A stretch of 17,130 bases of DNA from an uncultured Holosporaceae bacterium (GTDB lineage Bacteria > Pseudomonadota > Alphaproteobacteria > RUG11792): positions 1 through 17,130 of the forward strand of contig CAMYPB010000011.1 of the NCBI GenBank assembly GCA_947285985.1, read 5' to 3'. A program made the position numbers and the translations under genes. Within the stretch, counting starts at the first letter, position 1. The number at the start of each line of letters is the position of its first letter. This document shows, in pieces, positions 7,734 through 14,022 of the stretch. The notes under the pieces are model-generated. The model did not search any database. It had not been told where the DNA came from and worked only from the letters and a program-made list of their open reading frames with translations.

Positions 7734-8216
7734 CTATATCTTAAATCCATCTATATGGGCATATTTTATCTCGTTATACCCGATCTCTATAGAATAAGTT
7801 TGATCTTCTAAAGGACTATCTAATTTTAATTTTATACCATTTTCCAATACTAAGTCCAACAAACCTCTAAAAACTTTCCTATTTTTTTTCTCATCATATG
7901 TTTTAACAACGACAGGTTTTCCAACGAATCTCTCATAATCCTGAATCTTAACGAGAGGCCTATCAATCCCAGCAGACGAAACTTCAAGGTTATATCTCCC
8001 TTTTATAGGATCCATAACATCGAGACGAACGGAAACCGCACGACTAACATTCTCACAATCTTCTATTGTTATGTTTGAACCGTCTATTTTTTCAATCATA
8101 ATTTGTAGGGTCTTTCGTTTTTGAGCCCCAACAAACGCAACCCTCACAATCGAACAACCACATTCCTTGACAACAGATTCTATATTTTGTTCTATTTTAT
8201 CAGTCAAATTAGACAT
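7734..8216 (-). CDS. rimP: Ribosome maturation factor RimP
   Basis: Assembly factor for the 30S ribosomal subunit. 160 residues in the usual two parts. The N-terminal alpha/beta domain has CSIVRVAFVGAQKRKTLQIM and ITIEDCENVSRAVSVRLD, and ends in the family hallmark YNLEVSSAGIDRPLVK (75-90). A C-terminal SH3-like barrel with VVVKTYDEKKNRKVFRGLL follows. ATG start at 8216; the Shine-Dalgarno is weak. First gene of the conserved rimP-nusA-infB transcription-translation cluster, whose order supports the call. A candidate promoter lies about 40-65 bases upstream. Confidence 0.94.
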   Translation of the reverse strand: MSNLTDKIEQNIESVVKECGCSIVRVAFVGAQKRKTLQIMIEKIDGSNITIEDCENVSRAVSVRLDVMDPIKGRYNLEVSSAGIDRPLVKIQDYERFVGKPVVVKTYDEKKNRKVFRGLLDLVLENGIKLKLDSPLEDQTYSIEIGYNEIKYAHIDGFKI

Positions 8217-8253
8217 TATTTTTTATCACATTATCAATAAGTTTCACACCATG

Positions 8254-8282
8254 TGTATAATAATCATTTATAAACCAAACAA
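8254..8282 (-). promoter_or_regulatory. Candidate promoter of rimP-nusA-infB
   Basis: On the minus strand TTGTTT (8277-8282) and TATACA (8254-8259) are separated by 17 bases and lie upstream of the rimP start at 8216. Each hexamer departs from consensus, so this is a weak prediction based on spacing and position. Confidence 0.3.
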
Positions 8283-8379
8283 AATCAAGGAGAAATTGAA
8301 AGGATAGAAAACCTTTATTTCACATCATGAAACATTTAAACGTCCCAATATATTTTATTATAAATGATAAAGGAGAAAA

Positions 8380-8460
8380 ATGCAATCAACGTCAAAAAAA
8401 TATGGTATTTCAAATAAAAAAATACAAAAACCTAGAATATATAAAAATATACTAGGTTAA
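8380..8460 (+). CDS. Candidate small basic protein (26 residues)
   Basis: Short open frame in the 268-base gap between rimP and lrp. It has ATG at 8380 with AAAGGAG at 8369-8375, one of the better ribosome-binding sites in the window, although spacing is short at 4 bases. The product starts MQSTSKKYGISNKK, has seven Lys/Arg and no acidic residue, and stops at TAA 8458-8460. Its last codons coincide with the hairpin read here as the lrp terminator. An overlapping frame (ATG 8327 to TAG 8455, 42 codons) lacks a ribosome-binding site. No family recognised. It may be a real small gene or chance in AT-rich DNA. Confidence 0.3.
   Translation: MQSTSKKYGISNKKIQKPRIYKNILG
8414..8458 (-). terminator. 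Rho-independent terminator of lrp
   Basis: Read on the minus strand, AACCTAG (8452-8458) pairs perfectly with CTAGGTT (8429-8435) around an AU-rich interior that can extend the stem. TTTGTATTTTTTT follows (down to about 8414). It begins 27 bases beyond the lrp stop codon. Confidence 0.7.
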
Positions 8461-8484
8461 AATTATCCGATATATGGAAATACA

Positions 8485-8949
8485 CTATCTTAGAGGAACA
8501 CCCTTCTCATCTTTATTACACTTCATGATAACATACGTTTTTATTTGCCCGATATTATCTATATTAGAAAGATTTTGAGATAAAAATTCTTCGTATGACG
8601 CGAAATCGTGCGCAACAATACGCAATATAAAATCAAACTCTCCTGTCGTCGCAAGACAACTTCTGATTTGTTTCATATCTTGAATTTTATCAACAAATTC
8701 CTTCATACAACTCGCAGATTGTCTCACGAGCGAAACAAAACACAAGGCCTCAAAATTATACCCCACAACAGATGTATCAATATCCGCATAGTATCCACGA
8801 ATTATCCCACTCGTCTCCAAACTCTTGAGTCTCCTAAGACATGGAGGAGCAGAAATTCCCGCACGAGTTGCAAGCTCAACGTTCGTCATCCTCCCGTTTT
8901 TTTGTAAATTACTGAGAATCGATAAATCTATATCATCTAACTTACTCAT
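8485..8949 (-). CDS. Lrp/AsnC family transcriptional regulator
   Basis: 154-residue feast/famine regulator of the Lrp/AsnC family: an N-terminal winged HTH that binds DNA and a C-terminal RAM domain that binds amino acids and forms octamers. The HTH runs from LDDIDLSILSNLQKNGRMTN through ELATRAGISAPPCLRRLKSL (about 3-47), including the family signature SAPPCLRRLK. The RAM domain (about 65-145) holds CLATTGEFDFILRIVAHDF and ends KDEKGVPL, typical of alphaproteobacterial members. ATG at 8949, with AAGGAT about 8 bases upstream. Single-gene unit with its own terminator, divergent from the GcrA-like gene. The effector amino acid and targets cannot be inferred, so no gene symbol is given. Confidence 0.92.
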   Translation of the reverse strand: MSKLDDIDLSILSNLQKNGRMTNVELATRAGISAPPCLRRLKSLETSGIIRGYYADIDTSVVGYNFEALCFVSLVRQSASCMKEFVDKIQDMKQIRSCLATTGEFDFILRIVAHDFASYEEFLSQNLSNIDNIGQIKTYVIMKCNKDEKGVPLR

Positions 8950-9187
8950 TTTTGTATATCCTTATAACTTCGTTTCTTCTAACCTAAGATACAAAAAATA
9001 TAACACACTTAAAAGGCGAAAAAAAGAAAAAAATAACAACTTATAGTAGAAAAGCATAATTTTCCTGAATATAAACAATAATCATAAAAATTTAATAAAA
9101 TATTATGGGCAAAAATATAATTTGATAATTATAAATATATCTGTAACAATAGTATTAATAAATCTTTAGAGTAGGAAACTAGCCACA

Positions 9188-9724
9188 ATGCAAAATACAA
9201 ATTATATAATTCAATCTTCCAAGGTCTCGCAATGGTCTATGGAAGATTTAGCCAAACTCGAGAAGGATTATGTCTCGGGGAAAAAACTGAAAACCATCGC
9301 ATTTGAACTCGGAAGGAGTATTTCTGCGATCAACAAATTCATAACAAGAGCAGGCATCCGGAAAAATACTGTCTCTCGCATAAAAACCAGGTCTCCAATA
9401 AATAATGAAACAAAAAAACATAATACCCAAGAGAAGACATTAGACGTTATCACAAATGAATTTAAAAGACAAGTTAAAAATCGTATGTCTTGGAAAAAAC
9501 ACAATAAACAATTTTCTTTTAAAGATGTCATCAAGTATCTAAGAGATAATGGATTTGCGATTTCCTCATACAAAAATTCTCTCTCACGTGAAAAGGATAA
9601 TATAGAAATTTTCTTTCTAAATAATAAAGCAATTTCTAAATCGAGATTATTAGTAACCGCAAATAAACATCGAATTGAGAATAATCTTCCCATATTTTAT
9701 ATAAAAGAATTTACATATTATTAA
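9188..9724 (+). CDS. Small HTH protein, possibly GcrA-like
   Basis: 178-residue basic protein. Residues 16-59 have the spacing of the GcrA/SANT-type helix-turn-helix: WSMEDLAKLEKDYVSGKKL, then IAFELGRSISAINKFITRAG. Compare the GcrA pattern W-[ST]-x-E ... IAxxLG ... A[VI] ... RxGL. GcrA is an alphaproteobacterial cell-cycle regulator that works with methylated DNA and sigma70. The linker (60-110) is Lys/Asn-rich. The C-terminal part (about 110-178; FSFKDVIKYLRDNGFAISSY, ending FYIKEFTYY) is unlike the GcrA C-terminus I know and has no family I can name. ATG start, with AGGA 11 bases upstream. Either a diverged GcrA paralogue or a separate HTH family; DNA binding is likely, function unknown. 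Confidence 0.6.
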   Translation: MQNTNYIIQSSKVSQWSMEDLAKLEKDYVSGKKLKTIAFELGRSISAINKFITRAGIRKNTVSRIKTRSPINNETKKHNTQEKTLDVITNEFKRQVKNRMSWKKHNKQFSFKDVIKYLRDNGFAISSYKNSLSREKDNIEIFFLNNKAISKSRLLVTANKHRIENNLPIFYIKEFTYY

Positions 9725-9748
9725 ATGTAACGAAAAATATGTTATAAT
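9721..9748 (+). promoter_or_regulatory. Candidate promoter of the second secreted orphan
   Basis: A perfect -10 TATAAT (9743-9748) lies 16 bases after a poor -35 TTAAAT (9721-9726), giving a start near 9755 and a leader of about 35 bases to the ATG at 9790. It suggests the downstream gene has its own transcript. Confidence 0.45.
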
Positions 9749-9789
9749 TATATCAGAGATACTGAAATATTATTATATTGGGAGAAATT

Positions 9790-10326
9790 ATGAGCAATAA
9801 GTTTATATTGTCTATGATAACCATATCCTTTATGTCATTAAACGCATCTGATTTGAGGAGTTATTCACATAACAATGATGCGCATTTTATAGAGACGAAT
9901 GATCTATCGAATTCATACAGGGCTATGCCCTTCCTAAAAAATATGAATAAGTTCATCGATGCGTCATATAGAATAAATCGTGAGATATTTAATAAATATG
10001 AATACGATATAGAGGATGTTATAAAAAATATAATCGTCGATGATATTGTTCCGTATGTGCGAGATTCTATCTATATCAATAAGTTTATTATATTCAATAA
10101 TGGTCTAAATGTTGTCTTCGACGATTTCAAAAACTATTGCATTGGGATCGATAAATTGTATAGGACAATATTAGACCCTCTTGAAATAATATTGAAGTCT
10201 GAAGATGAGCTCGCTCCTAGAATTATATACATAGACGATAAATTGTATAGGTCACCTGAAGGTATCCATAAATCGCAAGCCCTTCAAGAATTATACAATA
10301 TGATGGATGTACGTGATCTTTTATAG
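9790..10326 (+). CDS. Secreted protein of unknown function (second orphan)
   Basis: I do not recognise this 178-residue protein. It starts MSNKFILSMITISFMSLNAS, a Sec signal peptide with probable cleavage after LNA or NAS (about residue 19-20). The mature part is Asp/Asn/Ile/Tyr-rich, probably mostly helical (FLKNMNKFIDASYRINREIF; DIEDVIKNIIVDD), with one Cys and no further membrane segment. GGGAGA precedes the ATG by 4 bases; an in-frame TTG at 9778 is less likely because it would absorb that ribosome-binding site. It lies downstream of the GcrA-like gene and is convergent with lpxD across a strong terminator. No similarity to the orphan at 870-1436 is obvious beyond the signal peptide and size. 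Probable periplasmic or exported lineage-specific protein. Confidence 0.75.
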   Translation: MSNKFILSMITISFMSLNASDLRSYSHNNDAHFIETNDLSNSYRAMPFLKNMNKFIDASYRINREIFNKYEYDIEDVIKNIIVDDIVPYVRDSIYINKFIIFNNGLNVVFDDFKNYCIGIDKLYRTILDPLEIILKSEDELAPRIIYIDDKLYRSPEGIHKSQALQELYNMMDVRDLL

Positions 10327-10329
10327 GAA

Positions 10330-10379
10330 AAAATCAATAGGATGAGTTAGAATGACAACTCATCCTATGGGTTGATTTT
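10330..10379. terminator. Bidirectional terminator between the second orphan and lpxD
   Basis: AGGATGAGTT (10339-10348) and AACTCATCCT (10357-10366) form a perfect 10-base stem with an 8-base loop. Outer arms AAAATCAA and TTGATTTT extend it and supply T-tracts on both strands. It sits between two converging genes and reaches the lpxD stop codon. Confidence 0.88.
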
Positions 10380-11409
10380 ATTTGCGTTCTATCAATTTTC
10401 GAAGTGCGACGGATTGTTTGTGCCATGATATAATTCCGGTTGCTGGAGTTCCTCCTATTTTCCGTCCACTTTCTATATCGTTCATAACTCCACTTTGCGC
10501 TGCGATTGTCACACGATCCCCGATTTTGAGATGACCTGCAATTCCAACTTGTCCTCCCAAAAAACATCCTTTTCCGAGGGTCGTACTCCCCGCTATTCCG
10601 CACTGTGCCGCTATGACACATCCATCTCCTATATGGACGTTGTGGGCTATATGGACCATATCGTCCATACGAACCATATGTCCGATTATCGTATCCCCCA
10701 TACTCCCACGATCTATCGTGCAGTTCGCTCCTATTTGAACGTCACGCCCTATAATAACACGTCCGATTTGCAAGACATCAACAGGCCCTGCATTTCCAAC
10801 AAAAAATCCAAAGCCAGGCTGTCCAATACGTGCTCCTGTTTTTATGTATGCTTTAGGCCCAATTATTGAAAATCCTATCGTAACGTTCGGTTCAATACGA
10901 GAATTCTCTCCTATTTCAACTCCCTCTCGAATTGTTGAACTCTTTCCTATGATCGTATTATCTTTTATTATGGCCCCATCTCCAATCGTTACGAAATCTG
11001 AGATATAGCACCCTTTTCCAATAGATGCATTTTTCGAGACATTTGCATTTGGAGATATATACGTTTCCTCACATTCAGTTTTATATCCCTTTGGCTCATA
11101 AAAATACATTAACAACAAAGCGAGAGAATAATAAGGTTCCGATACAATAATAGGAGCAACATTTTTTGATAACAAATGTTTATCTGAGTCTTTTATAAGA
11201 CATGCACAAGCCTTCGTTTTCTCAAGATCCTTTGAATATTTTGAATTATGAAAAAAAGTTATATCATCATTTGTTGCATCTTCTAATTTCGCAATACCTT
11301 TTATTATTTTATTAGGATTAATTTTTTTAGGTATATCACAACCCAATATTTCACAGATATTTGAAATTGTTGCGTCGTGTTTTATATTATAAAATCTTGT
11401 GTCAATCAT
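10378..11409 (-). CDS. lpxD: UDP-3-O-acylglucosamine N-acyltransferase LpxD
   Basis: Third step of lipid A synthesis: transfers a hydroxyacyl chain from acyl carrier protein to the 2-amino group of UDP-3-O-acylglucosamine, in the cytoplasm. 343 residues. The N-terminal uridine-binding domain (1 to about 110) holds KLEDATNDDITFFHNSKY. A left-handed beta-helix of hexapeptide repeats follows (about 115-315), with SIGKGCYISDFVTIGDGAII, the GQPGFGF loop at 196-202, and MVHIAHNVHIGDG with the probable catalytic His256. A C-terminal helix (TGIISWHKQSVALRKLIERK) binds acyl carrier protein. The ATG is 2 bases after the Skp-like gene's stop, so the two are coupled. The usual neighbours fabZ and lpxA do not follow. 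Its presence means the organism still makes lipid A. Confidence 0.97.
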   Translation of the reverse strand: MIDTRFYNIKHDATISNICEILGCDIPKKINPNKIIKGIAKLEDATNDDITFFHNSKYSKDLEKTKACACLIKDSDKHLLSKNVAPIIVSEPYYSLALLLMYFYEPKGYKTECEETYISPNANVSKNASIGKGCYISDFVTIGDGAIIKDNTIIGKSSTIREGVEIGENSRIEPNVTIGFSIIGPKAYIKTGARIGQPGFGFFVGNAGPVDVLQIGRVIIGRDVQIGANCTIDRGSMGDTIIGHMVRMDDMVHIAHNVHIGDGCVIAAQCGIAGSTTLGKGCFLGGQVGIAGHLKIGDRVTIAAQSGVMNDIESGRKIGGTPATGIISWHKQSVALRKLIERK

Positions 11410-11411
11410 AA

Positions 11412-12011
11412 TTATTTCAACTCCGATAAATTAACATTTGGCTGAACCTCGTTTAATTTTCTCACAACAAGGTCCGTTATATCAATAGACTTCGACATAA
11501 AAAATACGACAATGTTATTTTGTATTTGAGAATTCAATACTATCTGGATATTTTTCTCGTACGCAATATTCTTTATAACATCATGAATTTTTTTCTGTAA
11601 AAAATCCGACAATTTCAAATCAAGATTTTTTATATCATGGATTTCATCATTATATTTCGATGATAGGGTATTCCATTTATTTTCAATACGTTCTAATTCT
11701 AATTTTCTTTCTTTTTTCGATAATTTTTTTCTATTTTTGAGATCATCATACTCTTTTTTTATATCCATCTCAGATTTACGCATTCTATCCATAACATTAG
11801 ATAAATTCTTTGCAATTTGATCGTGAGTCTTAAAACAAAGTGCATTTTTCTTTAATTTAACACTATCTATAACTGCAATATTTGAATAATAAATCTCATT
11901 ATGATGATCTTTATACAATGATATAATTATAAAATACAATATAGATAATGAAATACAAATAAGAGATAAATAAAGAATACTGTTTTTTATTTTTATCACA
12001 CCAGTCTCCAT
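11412..12011 (-). CDS. OmpH/Skp-like periplasmic chaperone
   Basis: 199-residue protein with a hydrophobic segment at about 12-33 (ILYLSLICISLSILYFIIIS) acting as signal peptide or anchor. The Skp-type body follows: strand IAVIDSVKLKKNALCF, a long charged coiled-coil hairpin (about 70-130, rich in KKE/ERKLELERIE), and the returning strand NIQIVLNSQIQNNIVVFF with the typical DITDLVVRKLNE end. Skp carries unfolded outer-membrane proteins across the periplasm. Sequence similarity is low, but the position directly before lpxD is the classical skp-lpxD order, which supports the call. bamA, normally upstream, is replaced by mucR. ATG at 12011; the N-terminal hydrophobic stretch is longer than most Skp signals, so it may stay membrane-anchored. 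Confidence 0.8.
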   Translation of the reverse strand: METGVIKIKNSILYLSLICISLSILYFIIISLYKDHHNEIYYSNIAVIDSVKLKKNALCFKTHDQIAKNLSNVMDRMRKSEMDIKKEYDDLKNRKKLSKKERKLELERIENKWNTLSSKYNDEIHDIKNLDLKLSDFLQKKIHDVIKNIAYEKNIQIVLNSQIQNNIVVFFMSKSIDITDLVVRKLNEVQPNVNLSELK

Positions 12012-12041
12012 AACTCTTTAAATTGAAAACATTATGAAGAT

Positions 12042-12069
12042 ATTACAACGATATAATAAAAATTCTCAA
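12042..12069 (-). promoter_or_regulatory. Promoter of skp-lpxD
   Basis: On the minus strand TTGAGA (12064-12069) and TGTAAT (12042-12047) each match consensus at five of six positions and are 16 bases apart. The transcript would start about 25 bases before the skp ATG. It lies just past the mucR terminator, so skp-lpxD is an independent unit. Confidence 0.6.
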
Positions 12070-12078
12070 GATATTTAT

Positions 12079-12117
12079 AAAAAAACGAAGAACACGTATA
12101 ACAATATACACGTGTTC
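12079..12117 (-). terminator. Rho-independent terminator of mucR
   Basis: On the minus strand GAACACGT (12110-12117) and ACGTGTTC (12090-12097) form an 8-base stem with a 12-base loop, followed by TTCGTTTTTTT. It starts 26 bases after the mucR stop. Confidence 0.8.
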
Positions 12118-12142
12118 CCTATACGAAAAAATATAAAGAATA

Positions 12143-12580
12143 TTATGCGACTTTTAGATCACTATTCTTTTTTCTTCCCGTACTCCCAAGTCCCGTCGTT
12201 TTCGCGATATCACTTCTACGTTTCGCGTAACTTGGAGAAACAACAGGATAATCAATTGGAAGACCCCATCTCTCTTTATATTGCTCTAAGGTCATATTAT
12301 AAACTGTATTCAAATGTCTCTTTAACATTTGAAGTTTCTTTCCGTCTTCTAAACAAATAATATAGTCATCATGAATAGAATCTTCAATAGGAACTGCAGG
12401 ATTGAGAGCAGGTTTATGCTTCATATTATTCGCATCACGACTGATATCAACAACAGCCTGAAAAACTTTCTTCAATAAAGAAGGAATCTCTTCGATCGAA
12501 ACTTCATGGCTCGCCATATAAGAAGAGGCCATTTCTGATGTATATGACATTATTTCTTGTGGTGTTAAATTATCTGACAT
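12143..12580 (-). CDS. mucR: MucR/Ros family transcriptional regulator with altered zinc site
   Basis: Global regulator of the MucR/Ros family, alphaproteobacterial proteins that bind AT-rich DNA through a prokaryotic zinc-finger-like domain, oligomerise through the N-terminus and often repress their own gene. 145 residues from the ATG at 12580, chosen because GGAG lies 6 bases upstream; an in-frame TTG at 12592 would put that ribosome-binding site inside the gene. The N-terminal helix region has VSIEEIPSLLKKVFQAVVDI. The DNA-binding domain is CLEDGKKLQMLKRHLNTVYN, then MTLEQYKERWGLP (76-107). Expected metal ligands at C76, D79 and H89 are present, but the position normally holding the second His (HLxTHY) is Val93. 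The DNA-binding residues around KMLKRHL and MTPEEYRxxWGLP are conserved. Confidence 0.93.
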   Translation of the reverse strand: MSDNLTPQEIMSYTSEMASSYMASHEVSIEEIPSLLKKVFQAVVDISRDANNMKHKPALNPAVPIEDSIHDDYIICLEDGKKLQMLKRHLNTVYNMTLEQYKERWGLPIDYPVVSPSYAKRRSDIAKTTGLGSTGRKKNSDLKVA

Positions 12581-12623
12581 TTTTTTCTCCAAAAACTAAA
12601 TTGTGCTTTATGTATTAATTTGT

Positions 12624-12681
12624 ATTATACTTTGACATAAAATGCAAACAAAAACAACAGTTTATTTGACAATTTTTGACA
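12624..12681 (-). promoter_or_regulatory. mucR promoter with three TGTCAAA copies
   Basis: On the minus strand a perfect -10 TATAAT (12624-12629) lies 16 bases from a weak -35 TTGTTT (12646-12651). TGTCAAA occurs three times: once in the promoter spacer touching the -10 (12631-12637) and twice upstream (12665-12671 and 12675-12681), the latter two 10 bases apart. This layout fits an operator, plausibly for autoregulation, which is common for MucR; the binding protein is an inference. Confidence 0.55.
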
Positions 12682-12751
12682 AATAGTGAGAAATCAAACA
12701 CATTATCCCAAAATATTCAACACTATACCTCCAAAAACAATACTCCCCACA

Positions 12752-12792
12752 ATAAAAAAATAAAATTTATGATCAAATAATCATAAATTTTA
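12752..12792 (-). terminator. Rho-independent terminator of pepA-dnaN
   Basis: A perfect 13-base inverted repeat TAAAATTTATGAT/ATCATAAATTTTA (12761-12773 and 12780-12792) with a 6-base loop. On the minus strand it is followed by TTTTTTTATT and lies 42 bases past the dnaN stop. The stem has only two G-C pairs, unusual but offset by its length. Confidence 0.75.
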
Positions 12793-12834
12793 ATAGAAAT
12801 CAAACTTATATAAGTGATTACAAATAATTTGATA

Positions 12835-13989
12835 TCAATTTTTCACAATTTCTATAGGCATAACAGCGAAAATCATCTCCTGATCTGAATTTTCAGATGG
12901 TTCAATAATCGTCGAAGAATTACTTTCTGCGAACAACAATTTTACTTGCGGAGTTTTTATTTGACTCAAAACTTCCAATAAATACCGTCCATTAAAACAT
13001 ATCTCAAAAGGATCATCGAAATTGAAGGATGCGTCAATTTTTTCTTCTGCAGATCCAAATTCTCGACTAATTCCTGATAAAGTCAATTTATCTTTATTTA
13101 TATCTAATTTCACGGAATTTGTCGAATCAACAACAACTGTTATAACTCTGTCTATACCCGATATAAAATCTTCCGTATTAACGATTAAAATTTTATCATT
13201 TGAAACGTTGAGAGCTCCTTTATATTCTGGGAAATTTCCATTCACAAGGCGAGATGAAAATTCCGTATAAAAATCTTCATCTTTCAATTTAAACGAAATT
13301 TTTGTATCGGACATTGAGACACTTATATCCTCAGAATCACTGTTATCAATGAGTCTCAACAACTCGGATATTGCTTTCTTTGACACGATAACAGATGGAA
13401 TATTTTGAACTTCAACAGGGGATATCATACTAACACACGCTATTCTGAAAAGATCTGTCGCGACGAATCGAAGTTTATGTATACCCATATCATTTTCATA
13501 ATGCATGTGTATACCATTTAAATGAAACCTCGTATTATCCTGTAACATCGCGACCTTCGCAACATCAATACATTCCTTCAAAGATTGTGAATTGATAACA
13601 AAATTGACATCATAATTCATATCAGAAATAGGAGGAAAATTGTCACTCTCAATGAAATGTATAGAAAAACTCGATTTATTCGTCGATATCTGAATCGAAT
13701 TCGAATCCTCAACATATTCAAAAATTATGTCAGATCCCGTCCTAATTTTTCGAGTTATATCATACAACAATCCAGCTGGAAGACAATATTTCCCTGGTTT
13801 TTCTATATTGCAAGATACACTATCAACAATTGTCATATCCATATTAGTCGCAGTTATCTTCAATCCATTTTCGAGGGATGCATCAAAAAGGACGTATCCC
13901 AAAACAGGAACTGTCTGCTTCCTATCGATAATCCCCATAGCATGAGACATTGCGCGTTCTAAAATTTTCTGCTGTATAACAAATTTCAT
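12835..13989 (-). CDS. dnaN: DNA polymerase III beta subunit (sliding clamp)
   Basis: Ring-shaped dimer that tethers DNA polymerase III to DNA and serves as a docking platform for replication and repair proteins. 384 residues, normal length. Three repeated clamp domains are seen. The first starts MKFVIQQKILERAMSHAMGI with TVPVLGYVLFDA and YCLPAGLLYDITRKI; the second starts near FVINSQSLKECIDVAKVAM and holds LNGIHMHYEN and RFVATDLFRIA; the third includes LVNGNFPEY and FEICFNGRYLLEVL. It ends FAVMPIEIVKN, a diverged form of the usual VLMPMR end. ATG at 13989 with AGGAGAT 5 bases upstream. It lies 33 bases after pepA and is probably co-transcribed with it. dnaA and recF are not adjacent, and no origin-like cluster of DnaA boxes is seen nearby. 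Confidence 0.96.
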   Translation of the reverse strand: MKFVIQQKILERAMSHAMGIIDRKQTVPVLGYVLFDASLENGLKITATNMDMTIVDSVSCNIEKPGKYCLPAGLLYDITRKIRTGSDIIFEYVEDSNSIQISTNKSSFSIHFIESDNFPPISDMNYDVNFVINSQSLKECIDVAKVAMLQDNTRFHLNGIHMHYENDMGIHKLRFVATDLFRIACVSMISPVEVQNIPSVIVSKKAISELLRLIDNSDSEDISVSMSDTKISFKLKDEDFYTEFSSRLVNGNFPEYKGALNVSNDKILIVNTEDFISGIDRVITVVVDSTNSVKLDINKDKLTLSGISREFGSAEEKIDASFNFDDPFEICFNGRYLLEVLSQIKTPQVKLLFAESNSSTIIEPSENSDQEMIFAVMPIEIVKN

Positions 13990-14022
13990 AGTGTATCTCC
14001 TATATAAATAAAATTGATAATA

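Noticed and set aside
8327..8455. 42-codon plus-strand frame overlapping the 26-codon candidate
   Set aside because: No ribosome-binding site upstream and no motif; the frame with the better ribosome-binding site was preferred.
9268..9693. 141-codon minus-strand frame opposite the GcrA-like gene
   Set aside because: No Shine-Dalgarno or family pattern, Phe/Leu-rich as expected for an antisense shadow of Lys/Asn codons.
12593..12834. Possible replication origin next to dnaN because of the AT-rich 240-base gap
   Set aside because: No cluster of TTATNCACA-type DnaA boxes is visible; the gap is explained by the dnaN terminator and the mucR promoter with its repeats.
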